DNA from: Cercospora beticola
Taxonomy: Eukaryota; Ascomycota; Dothideomycetes; Mycosphaerellales; Mycosphaerellaceae
Direction: 5' to 3'
Length of the DNA: 64,000 nt
Assembly: GCF_033473495.1 (NCBI RefSeq)
Contig: NC_088942.1
Location: 2,170,001 to 2,234,000, forward strand
Position 1 is the first letter of the stretch. Every line of letters starts with the position of its first letter. Below are positions 21,080-30,600 of this stretch, piece by piece. The notes beneath the pieces are model-generated. The model searched no databases, was not told the DNA's origin, and saw only the letters and a list, made by a program, of their open reading frames with translations. The position numbers and the translations under genes are program-made.

Positions 21080-24000
21080 TCAGTGCAAATTCAAGTTATC
21101 CTCATTCAACGTCCCATACAGTCCTTCCACTTCCTGTCCCACAACCTCAATATCCTTCGCCAGCTGTCCCGTAACCAGCACATAAGCATATAACATCTCA
21201 TAATCCTGTTCTGTAGTCAACTCCCTCCCTTCTCCGGTCCTTCTATACTCCGAAATCTTCGCAAGTAAGCGGTCTCTCGCGTCGTCAATCTTTGGTAGAA
21301 CATCATTGAGCGGATATTCGAGTTTGATGGAGCTGGCGAGGACGGTGAAGAGATGGGAAATTCGTGCTGATAATGCGAAGCGTTCGGGACGAGTGTATTT
21401 GAGGACGGCGGCTTCTCCGGGTGTGGCTTGGAGGTTCTTCGATATGACGACGTTCATGGCGTGGAAGGCGTCGAGCATTCGTCCGGCGCGATCGAGCATG
21501 TTGCCGATTTGTTTGTCGGGGAACGGACCTTGGAATTCGAATTCGGCTGAAGCGGCTTTTCGTAGACTTCGTAGATTGCCGAGGAAGGAGACGAGTTCTG
21601 CTTCTTCGCGGATGTCCATGTATGCGCTTGCTGGTTCGCCGAGCAGGAGTAGAGCCAGTGGATCACGTTTCCAGATTAAACCCATTCGCAGCCAGAGGAG
21701 ACATAGTCCTTCTCGGAGCTTGTGACGCGCGGAGATTGGTGCGATCCAGCGGCAGACGATGATAGCCCAGATTGTACCGACTGTTACGGAGACAGTTCTG
21801 TGAAGAACAATCTCCCAGATTGCAGGATCGACGCCACCCTCGTCATCGTCATTGTCGTTGTCGTTGATGCTCAAGCTGTAGGAGTACAGCGCACTCAGGT
21901 TGTAAGTCAAAATGATAAATCGTCCCATCGGCCCATTATCCTGTCCCACGATCACGTAAAACCCGTAGAGTGACATCAACCAGCCGCAGAATCCGAGAAT
22001 ATAAGGATTGGCAACTCCATCATGGTTTGCTATGAGCCATGCAAGGGTAGCGCAGACGGCGCCAATGATCGTTCCCCAGATCCGATTGAAACCCGTCGTG
22101 TTCGTTGCACCGACTGTCATGGAGCATACGACCATGTACGAGACCAGACCCCACTCACCTCGCCAATGCAGGAAGAAAGGCCTGGTCTCGCGCAGGAAGG
22201 CCGGTAGAGCATACAAAGCTGCGCCCAGGCCAACTTTGATTGCAAATCGAACATCATCTCGCCGGATCCAGCGGAATGCCCTGTACACTCCATAGTACCA
22301 AGGCTTATCCAACAAGAAGCTGTGTGTCGTGGGTATGAGACGATCTGCCTTGCGGATATCCTCCGGTATCTTGTACCCACTGTCAGGCTCTTCGTTGTGC
22401 TCCGGATAAGTGCTTGCTCGTGGACTGACGGTGCCGTCCGGCTTCCTTTCCTTTTGCCAGAATTTAAGCCAGTTCCAGCTCCGTCGTGGCGACTCCATCT
22501 CGATTTTAAGCTCATCTAAAACGTTCAGGTAATTGAGCACATCTTCGGCAAAGTCGAGCAACGCAAAAGAGAAGTGCCCGCAGCAGGCAGAAACTTCCTC
22601 AATATCTGCCAACACCTCCTCAGGCTGTCGGTCAAAGAGAGTGTTTTGCCTTCTGTCGGTTCTCACACTGACAGGCGAGTGGTTGCCGGGCGTTTGAGGT
22701 CGCGTTCCGAACGCACCCTTGCTGTCGTGCTGGGCATTTACTGCTGCACTAATTGCCCGATTCTGGTACAGTGCAGAGAGAGCATGCTTACGCTCCTCTC
22801 GATATAGCTCCACCGCGTCCCGCAGACTGTCGTGAAATTGCTCGCTCACGGCCACTTCCAACTCTCGCACGGTCCATGGGTTCCAGCCCGGCGTCCTCAC
22901 TTCTTTGAATGGTAACTCGTCCAGTACCTGCTTCACAGTGTATACTAGAGACTTAGTCGGAGGGCCTAGCTGGCTTATGAACGCCACAAACATGTCGCCA
23001 GGGCTCTTTGCGAGCTGCCCACCAGGCGTGTAAGGCTCGTGCTCACGTGTCGAGTAATCCGTATATGTTGAGTACGGTGTTGCCGTTCCGCTTGGAGTGA
23101 CAAAGTAGCCATTCTTGAAGTTGGACATGTCACTTGTCGTTCGTTCGTGTCCCCCCACTGGCAAGCCATTTCCATTTGGCAGTGACTGCTCGGCTGATCC
23201 GCCCTCGGAAACCTCATTGATCACAGCAAGGTTGCGATAGTTCTGCGCCGGGGCATCGATCGGTGGGCTCGTCATGGTCGGACTCGCAATCCAAGACTCG
23301 TTGTCCACCGGGCTTAGCGACCTTCCATAGATCACATTCTGCTCTTGTTCGTGGAGAAATGCAAATTGTGCCAATGCTGCACTTCTCAAGCCTCCCAGAT
23401 CCTGCGACAGCCCAGCAAGACACGAGACGACTTTAGCTTGCGCCCTGTACAGCCTCTCATCACCCAGAACATAGTGCTCCTTCTTCGCCTCGTTCAAATT
23501 CTTCTTCATAACATTCAAGCTCGACGCATGTTCTTTCGCCAAAGTCTTGAAGTAGTCATCCTCCAAATCCTGCTCGCGGCCATGTAGGAACGCACGCGTG
23601 ATGGATATGAGCATCTCGCCGAGCAGATCAGTGTTCTTCTCCATCTGCTCCGAAAGCTTCTTCCTCGCCAATGTCGGAAAGATCACGAAATTGACCACGC
23701 TTGCGATGATGATTCCCAAGATGACCATGCCCAGGACCTGTGTGATCCTTTCGTAAGAGAAAGATCCTGCCTGGATCGAGCCCTCCCTCAGCAAGATGGT
23801 AATGCTTCCAAGCGAAGCCAGAGATATCGCAACATTGACGAGTGGGTTTCCCAATCGCTGCTTGACATATGCCATCAAGCCGAACCCTCCGGCAACAAAT
23901 ACAACCAAGACGATCGCATGGCCGACTACAATCAAATCCTGGTGAGCGAAGAATATGCTCACGCCCATGCTTGAGAAGCTGAGGAATGCGGCATATAGGA

Positions 24001-24496
24001 AGCCCATCAAAGCTAGAACTGTAGCTTCATGCATGCTGCCCACTGTTCTCGCAGCGTGGAAGTAGACCGTCACGGTGGCGACCAAGTGCTTCGAGTCCTG
24101 TTTATCACCAAAGAACTTGGCGATACTGGGGATCAAGGTGGCCATAGAGCCCAATAGATAGCCGATGGAGCATTTGAAGATTCCTTGGCCAGTCGGACTG
24201 ACTGCGAAATTCCGGAATCGTTGCGCGCGGTCCTGGATGACATCTTGGATCTGCTGCCATCGCGTCGGCTCCTCGTACTCGCCTTCATCGTACGGCAATC
24301 GGATGCTATCGCCGTTCAGAAAGGATCGTGATTGTTCGGGGCTGTTGCCCTGGGACATGCGAGCGGAAGCATCGCGAAGCGTAAACTGGCGCTTAGAGCG
24401 CTCGCCCGTTTTGGGAAGGATGAATGAGGCTCGGCGGAGCTGGATAGGCAAGTCAGTAGTCGTTTCCGCGCCGCCCTCATCGCCGTAGCGGCCCAT
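21080..24496 (-). CDS. Bre4-like membrane protein (DUF2421/DUF2422, FUSC family)
   Basis: A single-exon gene of 1138 residues, ATG at 24496. Two six-helix membrane blocks are visible: about residues 105-290 (FKCSIGYLLGSMATLIPSIAKFFG onward, with FVAGGFGLMAYV and MVILGIIIASVVNFVIFP) and about 745-930 (VGLGAALYALPAFL, GLVSYMVVCSMTVGATNTTG, GTIIGAVCATLAWLI). The order of a putative ER transporter N-domain then an aromatic-acid exporter/FUSC-like domain fits fungal proteins related to S. pombe Bre4, linked to brefeldin A sensitivity. The last ~200 residues are a cytosolic helical domain (DUF2421). Substrate unknown; related bacterial proteins export aromatic acids. Confidence 0.85.
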   Translation of the reverse strand: MGRYGDEGGAETTTDLPIQLRRASFILPKTGERSKRQFTLRDASARMSQGNSPEQSRSFLNGDSIRLPYDEGEYEEPTRWQQIQDVIQDRAQRFRNFAVSPTGQGIFKCSIGYLLGSMATLIPSIAKFFGDKQDSKHLVATVTVYFHAARTVGSMHEATVLALMGFLYAAFLSFSSMGVSIFFAHQDLIVVGHAIVLVVFVAGGFGLMAYVKQRLGNPLVNVAISLASLGSITILLREGSIQAGSFSYERITQVLGMVILGIIIASVVNFVIFPTLARKKLSEQMEKNTDLLGEMLISITRAFLHGREQDLEDDYFKTLAKEHASSLNVMKKNLNEAKKEHYVLGDERLYRAQAKVVSCLAGLSQDLGGLRSAALAQFAFLHEQEQNVIYGRSLSPVDNESWIASPTMTSPPIDAPAQNYRNLAVINEVSEGGSAEQSLPNGNGLPVGGHERTTSDMSNFKNGYFVTPSGTATPYSTYTDYSTREHEPYTPGGQLAKSPGDMFVAFISQLGPPTKSLVYTVKQVLDELPFKEVRTPGWNPWTVRELEVAVSEQFHDSLRDAVELYREERKHALSALYQNRAISAAVNAQHDSKGAFGTRPQTPGNHSPVSVRTDRRQNTLFDRQPEEVLADIEEVSACCGHFSFALLDFAEDVLNYLNVLDELKIEMESPRRSWNWLKFWQKERKPDGTVSPRASTYPEHNEEPDSGYKIPEDIRKADRLIPTTHSFLLDKPWYYGVYRAFRWIRRDDVRFAIKVGLGAALYALPAFLRETRPFFLHWRGEWGLVSYMVVCSMTVGATNTTGFNRIWGTIIGAVCATLAWLIANHDGVANPYILGFCGWLMSLYGFYVIVGQDNGPMGRFIILTYNLSALYSYSLSINDNDNDDDEGGVDPAIWEIVLHRTVSVTVGTIWAIIVCRWIAPISARHKLREGLCLLWLRMGLIWKRDPLALLLLGEPASAYMDIREEAELVSFLGNLRSLRKAASAEFEFQGPFPDKQIGNMLDRAGRMLDAFHAMNVVISKNLQATPGEAAVLKYTRPERFALSARISHLFTVLASSIKLEYPLNDVLPKIDDARDRLLAKISEYRRTGEGRELTTEQDYEMLYAYVLVTGQLAKDIEVVGQEVEGLYGTLNEDNLNLH

Positions 24497-25381
24497 CGTC
24501 GCGGTAAGAATATCAGGTCATTTTGCTCCACTTCTTTGTAACAGAAATGAGAATCTTGCGCTGGGCGTGGCTGTGGAGCCAACAGCAGGCCCATGGGGTT
24601 GTGTCGACCAGGGTCTGTGGTTGCTCACCTTGCGGCCGAAACGGGATTGCCGTCGCGTCTCTCTAGTCGAGTCTTGTTGATGAGGCATCGCATCGCTGCC
24701 TGCGATAAGAGCTTATGGCATCGAGGTCTGGTTGCTATCGTCTGCCGGACTGCAGCAGCAGAACGTCGTATGGTAGGACATGACGCGAACAGCGGTAAGC
24801 AGGCTGGCTGTCGCATGAGCGTCGGCAGATTCAAGATCCAAAGGATTCGCCCAGCCAAGGAGGAGGGAGGCTTGGCGCGTCGATCCATCAACACAGCACA
24901 GTTCAACAGTAGCTGGGATTGTGATGGTGACAAGCAGGACAAGCGTCTGGTAGCATATATAGGCTTTATCTAGCACTACGTTGTGGAGTGAGTTGGAAGC
25001 TACGCGAAATGTGGTTGATTTTGAACCTCTGAAGCCAAATCATGAAGCTCTATCTGCATCTTGACGCCTAGTCTATGCTACCCAACGAGCCCGTCCACTG
25101 TGCCTGGGATATTCACGTCGACTCTCGACTATTTGTCGCATTTCTAAGGCGACACGCGAATCGGCATCGCCCTGAGCAACGTGGCAGCCGGCACTTCCCC
25201 CTGAGCACGAGACGAGCTCTGGCAAGTGGTGCAGTGCAGTTTTGCTATGCTTGACTAAAGCCGCCCGCTGAAGTTGTCACCTTACTCTTACATGAAGCAC
25301 TCAACGCCCCGCTATGCTTTGACCTCTCGTGCATATTTCTGCGCGCTCGTAAAACTTTTGTGTCCCAAATCCCTAGGCCTC
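24497..25381. other. Intergenic, promoter of the Bre4-like gene
   Basis: No gene seen. Contains the upstream region of the 24496 start and the 3' flank of RPB5. Confidence 0.4.
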
Positions 25382-26167
25382 TCAAACCACAGTTCTGTAT
25401 GAAGCATACCGCCCGGCGGTTTCTGACTTCCTGATGATCTTGACCACCTGGCCGCGCCGTAGAGCGAGATATTTTGCCATGGGATCCTCAGACCTGATTC
25501 GCGGGAGCTGTGTATCTTTCAAACGATATCGCACCAGCAGACCCTGCTTCTCTTCCGGTGATAGCAGAAGATGCTTCGGCACCAACTCATGTTTCGAAAT
25601 GTTGACAAGCAGATCCTCCTCCTTGAAAATCTCCAAGATGGTCGGCAGGACGCTAGGAATGATCTTATTCGCAGCAGATGTGGGAGCGACAGCGGTAACG
25701 TAGACTCCCGTGTAGTAGTTTTTCTCTGATAGGGTTTGAACGAATCCCTTAAGCTGCTTGATGCCGACCGAGGGCTCGTTGAAGAACTCGACGTGAATCG
25801 TTCCGATTTCGGGTTCTCGTTCGGGCTGGCCGGGTCGTGGGAGCGGCGTGTAGCGTTTGATCATGGCGTCTGAGGGTCGGGCAGTGAAGGCCATTTTGGC
25901 GCGACTGGGCGAGCCATCTTGTTCGGTGTACTCGTTTCGGAATTCGTCGAGGGAGATGTTGCACTCTTCGTCGGTCAACTCGTAGCCCTGCGCGTGTCAG
26001 TCTGGCCCTGGCGCGTGTGCAGCGGCGCTGGTCATACTCGGTCCTGGCACATTTGCTTCGTAGTTCGGAGGACGCGCCATAGGCGAGAGCTGTCGCGCAG
26101 TCAGCGTGGATGATCAAAGGACGCATGTTGATACATACACCTCGCGTGAGTGATCTTGGTCCGCCAT
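25382..26167 (-). CDS. RPB5: RNA polymerase I/II/III subunit RPABC1 (Rpb5)
   Basis: Three exons: 26167-26139 (29 nt), 26089-26038 (52 nt) and 25987-25382. Introns are 49 bp (donor GTATGT) and 50 bp (donor GTATGA); phases match and give MADQDHSREVSRLWRVLRTT then QMCQDRGYELTDEE, the standard Rpb5 opening. Total 228 residues. The N-terminal jaw domain is followed by the universally conserved assembly domain (ISKHELVPKHLLLSPEEK, LPRIRSEDPMAKYL, GQVVKIIRKSETAGRYASYR), which is shared with archaeal RpoH. It is a common subunit of all three nuclear RNA polymerases. Confidence 0.95.
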
Positions 26168-26593
26168 TGTGAGCAGTGGCTGTGCGGCGCGGTGGATGAT
26201 GGTGTCGCAAGGCTCGAGATGTTCTCGAAGAAAGAAGCGGCGCCGCGTCGGGCCTTCGGCAGGTGAGCCGAGCATGATCTGCATGATCCCTGCGTGCAGC
26301 ATGGCGCGCTTGCTGGAGCTGGCGCGCGGAGGCTTGTGATCTCACAGGCGGCAGCTGCAACTGCAATGACGACCACTCTTGCATACCTTCCGAATATCTG
26401 CAGCAACACATTGCATACGGCAGGCACCACCGTTTGCCGAAAGAGCTTTCCGAGCACCAACAGTCGCGTGCCGTGGGGAAGGCATGACGGTGGACAGCTC
26501 GGCTCGCAGGACAGTACGCACAGCTTTGTTGGGCGTGAAACGGTTCCCAAGCTCTGAGAGCAGGTTGACTATGTTGCATGAGTAACGCGCAGT
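26168..26593. promoter_or_regulatory. Bidirectional promoter RPB5/VAC14
   Basis: 426 bp between the divergent starts of RPB5 (26167, minus) and VAC14 (26594, plus). No clear TATA box seen. Shared housekeeping control is an inference from the arrangement. Confidence 0.5.
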
Positions 26594-29500
26594 ATGGATC
26601 ATGCCCACTTGCGCCTCTTGTCCGATAAGTTCTGTAAGTCGTCGTCCACCGCTCCCGTCTTCCGCAGGCCGTGCATCCTTCTAACGTCCTTCTGCTAGAT
26701 GACAAGCGTAAAGCAGGCGCTCTAGAGTAAGTCGCCTGTCCGCTGTGCTCCACCCCCGCTACCACCTCCTCCTCCATCTCGCCGCTGTTCCTCGCCCGAG
26801 AGATCATGGCCGTCGCCTTTCTCAAGTCGACGACAGTTGCTTCGCCGCCACCCAAGAGCCCTGGCTGCCCCTACACCGATGACTACGAGGTGGAGATACG
26901 GGCGACCTCAGACAAACAGGCGTTGACACAGCATGCTCGCAGGCTCGAGACGGTGATACGCAATGCTCTCGCAGAACAGAACCACGACAGGATAGGCAAG
27001 ATTGTATGGCAGCTATGTCATGACTACGCGTATGCGGTCCATCAACCCCACGCTCGCAATGGCGGCCTCATTGGGTTGGCTGCCGCAGCCATAGCGTTAG
27101 GGCCGGTGAGTTGTGGCAACGGAACGCTGCTCCAGGCTGCCGCTGACATTGCACAGGAAGTAGCACGTTACCTGAAACAGATAGTGCCTCCAGTGTTGGT
27201 ACGTGATCCTATCCTTGCACCGCGCTATGGTGGTCCATCACGATGCATTGAAGCCAGTTGCATGAGGAAAATTAACAACGCATATCTAGGCATGCTTCTC
27301 CGACCAAGATGCTCGGGTCAGATATTATGCTTGCGAGAGCATGTACAACATCGCCAAGGTGGCCAAAGGTGAAATATTGATATACTTCAACGATGTCTTC
27401 GATGCCCTCAGCAAACTGGCCGCCGACACCGAGCTTTCTGTCAAAAATGGAGCCGAGCTTCTCGATCGACTGATCAAAGACATTGTATCCGAGTCTGCCG
27501 CCACATACACTTCAGTGCTTGTATCAGAAAGCAAAGAATCTACCGAAAACACTCCAGACCAGAGTGTTGAGATACCACAGGCATTCAGCTTACCAAAATT
27601 CATACCACTTCTTCAAGAGCGAATCAATGTGCAGAATCCTTGGGCAAGAACATTTCTTGTACAGTGGATATTGCTGTTGGACTCAATACCAGATCTTGAA
27701 TTGGTCTCATATCTACCCAGCTTCCTGGAAGGGCTACTGACGTTTCTGAGCGATGGATCCCTCGATGTGCACAACGCGACCAGGGAGGTCCTCAGGAGAT
27801 TCTTGAAGGAGATCAAGAAAATTGCCGAGGTGAAACAAGAGGTGGCTGAGAGCAAAAAGAGTAGAGAAGAGCACGGGCGAAAAGCAAGCGACTCAAGTTT
27901 CGTTGCTGATGATCATGCCAGCGACGCAGCGGAGGCGGAAGTGGAACCCGACCTGGATCAAAGTCGTGAGAGCAGAGAGAATGGCGAGATGCAAGCGATC
28001 GAAGCCGATACGAGCCCCGCCACTGGCGACCACCAGACACCGGATGATGCCTCTTCGTTTACCGCTGCAGACAATGACAACATCGAAGGCATGAATGCTG
28101 AAGACGAATGGATACCAGGCCAAGACGTCCAGATCGACTACCCAAAGATCACGGCAATCCTGGTGGACTTCCTGGCGAGGTCGCGCGAGGAGGAAGTCCA
28201 ACTCACATGCCTGAACTGGATTGGCGCGTTCCTCGAGATCTGCCCTGAAGACATTCTCCCATTCACACCGAGCTTATTACAGCAGCTACTGCCATCTCTT
28301 TCACACGACAAGGATCATGTGAACACGGAAGCGAAAAAGGTCAACAGTGAACTCATGAGATACATCATGTCTCTGCCGGACGACCCAACGCGAACACATG
28401 GTGGAGTTGTGGAGCAACCCACGCAGGCGGCAGTCGTAGTCGCAAATAACGCCTCAGGTTTGCGAGCACTTCGAGATGCAGGGGATGGAAAGCGAGAGTC
28501 ACTGGGTAGCCGGACAGCTCGCAGGACGCCAGATGTCCCAGAATCACGAACACCTGAAGTCTCTACTCCCGAACCACCTGCAGACGAGTCCGAGAATATC
28601 AGCAATGCTCATCCAGATCTTGACTATGAGGCAGCAGTGAGCGCGCTGACTCTACAGTTCCTGCACGAGCACGAGGCCACCAGGGTCGCTGCATTAGCTT
28701 GGCTGATCATGCTTCATCGAAAGTCACCTCGGAAAATTTTGGCAATCCAGGATGCGACGTTTCCGGCACTGCTCAAGACGCTTAGTGATCCTGCAGAAGC
28801 TGTCGTCACCCGGGATCTGCTATTGCTGTCGGAGATTAGCAAGAGCAGCGATCAGAGTTACTTCACCTCATTCATGGTCAATCTACTGAAGCTTTTCGAG
28901 ACAGACCGACGTCTTCTAGAATCGAGGGGCAACCTCATCATTCGACAATTGTGCCTCTCTCTGTCTGCAGAGCGCATCTTCCGAACCATGGCAGATTGCC
29001 TGGAGAAGGACGAGGATGATGTCGAATTTGCTTCTATCATGGTGCAAAATCTCAATAATAACCTCATCACTGCGCCAGAGCTGGCAGAGTTGCGCAGACG
29101 CCTGCGAAACCTTGACAGTAAAGAAGGTCAAAGCTTCTTCACGGTGTTGTTCAAGGCGTGGTGTCACAATGCAGTCGCCACTTTTTCACTTTGCTTACTG
29201 GCTCAAGCTTACGAACAGGCTTACAATCTGTTACTGGTCTTCTCAGAACTGGAAATGACTGTCAACATGCTCATCCAGATCGACAAGCTGGTGCAACTGC
29301 TGGAGTCACCCGTCTTTACCTACCTTCGAATGCAGCTCTTGGAGCCTGATCGTTACCCCCACCTGTACAAATGCCTGTATGGCTTGCTGATGCTGCTACC
29401 ACAAAGTAGTGCATTTGCTGCACTCAAGAACAGGTTGAACAGTGTCTCAGCAATAGGATATCTGCACATCCGCGACCGTGTGGGACCAGCTGCCTCAGGA

Positions 29501-29836
29501 ACGTCAAGTTCACTCAGCGGCAACTTCGGCGAGCGAAATCGTCTGAAGAGCCGCGAGGACAGTGGTGGGATCAAATGGAACGACCTGCTGGAGAAGTTCA
29601 AAGCCACGCAAGAAAAAGTGAGACGTTCTCAGCAGCGCCAGCTCATCAATCAGCATGGCCTTGATGACGCAGCTCCGGTAAAGGCACCACCGAAGGTGAT
29701 ACAGAAGCCAGAAAATCTCCAACAATCAGTCGCTCGCCAACCCAACCCACCTCCTGTCAGCCATCAACGGAACAAGTCAAGCCTTGGAAACCTGGGCCGC
29801 TTCGCCTCTCGCAACGCCACGAAGAACAAGAAATAG
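26594..29836 (+). CDS. VAC14: Vac14, scaffold of the PI(3,5)P2 kinase complex
   Basis: Five exons: 26594-26633, 26699-26726, 26943-27105, 27157-27198 and 27290-29836, joined in phase to 939 residues. The joins reproduce family blocks: FYDKRKAGALELETVIRN, YAVHQPHARNGGLIGLAAAA, and PPVLACFSDQDARVRYYACE into SMYNIAKVAKGE. The protein is a HEAT-repeat scaffold that holds Fab1 kinase and Fig4 phosphatase on the vacuole or endosome membrane. An acidic, disordered insert lies near residues 280-360, and the conserved C-terminal Vac14/Fig4-binding block (LRRRLRNLDSKEGQSFFTVLFKAWCHN) is present. The frame stays open 82 codons beyond the TAG at 29834-29836 (separate entry). Confidence 0.93.
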
Positions 29837-30085
29837 GATCTCACATCAGAAGACGACGAATACACACCCCTCATCCGGCGCATCTCGACGAATTTGACTC
29901 CCAGGTCGCTATCTGGTGGCATTCTGATGAGTCCCACTGTGGAAGCTCGACCGCAGCAGACTGGCAAAGGGAAGCTTGAGATCGAAGTCAAGATCGATAG
30001 CGAGGAAGAGGAGGCTTTGAGGAAAGACAGCACTTTTGATCCCACGCCTGCGATGGGCTTTGATGGAGGTGGAGACGTGGATTGA
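29837..30085 (+). other. In-frame open extension after the VAC14 stop
   Basis: Directly after TAG the same frame stays open for 82 codons to a TGA at 30083-30085. The translation looks coding: it begins DLTSEDDEYTPLIRRIST, has an LSGGILMSPTVEARPQQ stretch, then an acidic SEEEEALRKD segment and ends GGGDVD. Possible reasons: stop readthrough, an intron removing the stop (the TAG could serve as acceptor with weak donors GTCAGC or GTCGCT in phase 0), or a recent nonsense mutation. No peroxisomal signal is seen at its end. Confidence 0.5.
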
Positions 30086-30600
30086 GCCTGATTGAGGCCT
30101 TCTTGAGCACATATCTAGGACTGGGATGGCTCATGGTTGATGCTCGGAAACACAGGTCTGCATGAACCGGGACATAAAATCAGAGCAATTGAGCGGCCCT
30201 CTTGATAGAACTGGGAACGAAGAAATTCACGACTGAATACCGACGCGCTTCGCGGTGTGCTTAAGTTTTCTAAGAACAGCCACATCAGGCACGAGAGAGT
30301 TGGGAGGCGTGAAAGCCTTTGGACATCACGACATCGATTTGAGTCACCTGTGGCCGTTGAATTTTCTCAGATTCCTGGAAATAAGAGCTAAAAATACTTG
30401 CAGTATCTGCAGAATCCCGCTGACCGCGGAGAGTGAACAAAGTGGACATCTGTAAGTTCGGCGAGAACGGAAGCGCTGTCAACTACATGAATGTTCACAA
30501 CTTTGACATATAATCTAGATATACTACTACTACATGTTTCTTCTACTTCAAGACTCAGGTCATTCCACGAGATAACTCTTCAGGCCGAGATCAAATTTCA
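30086..30600. other. Convergent 3' region
   Basis: VAC14 (+) and the large disordered-protein gene (-) converge. No gene seen. Confidence 0.4.
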
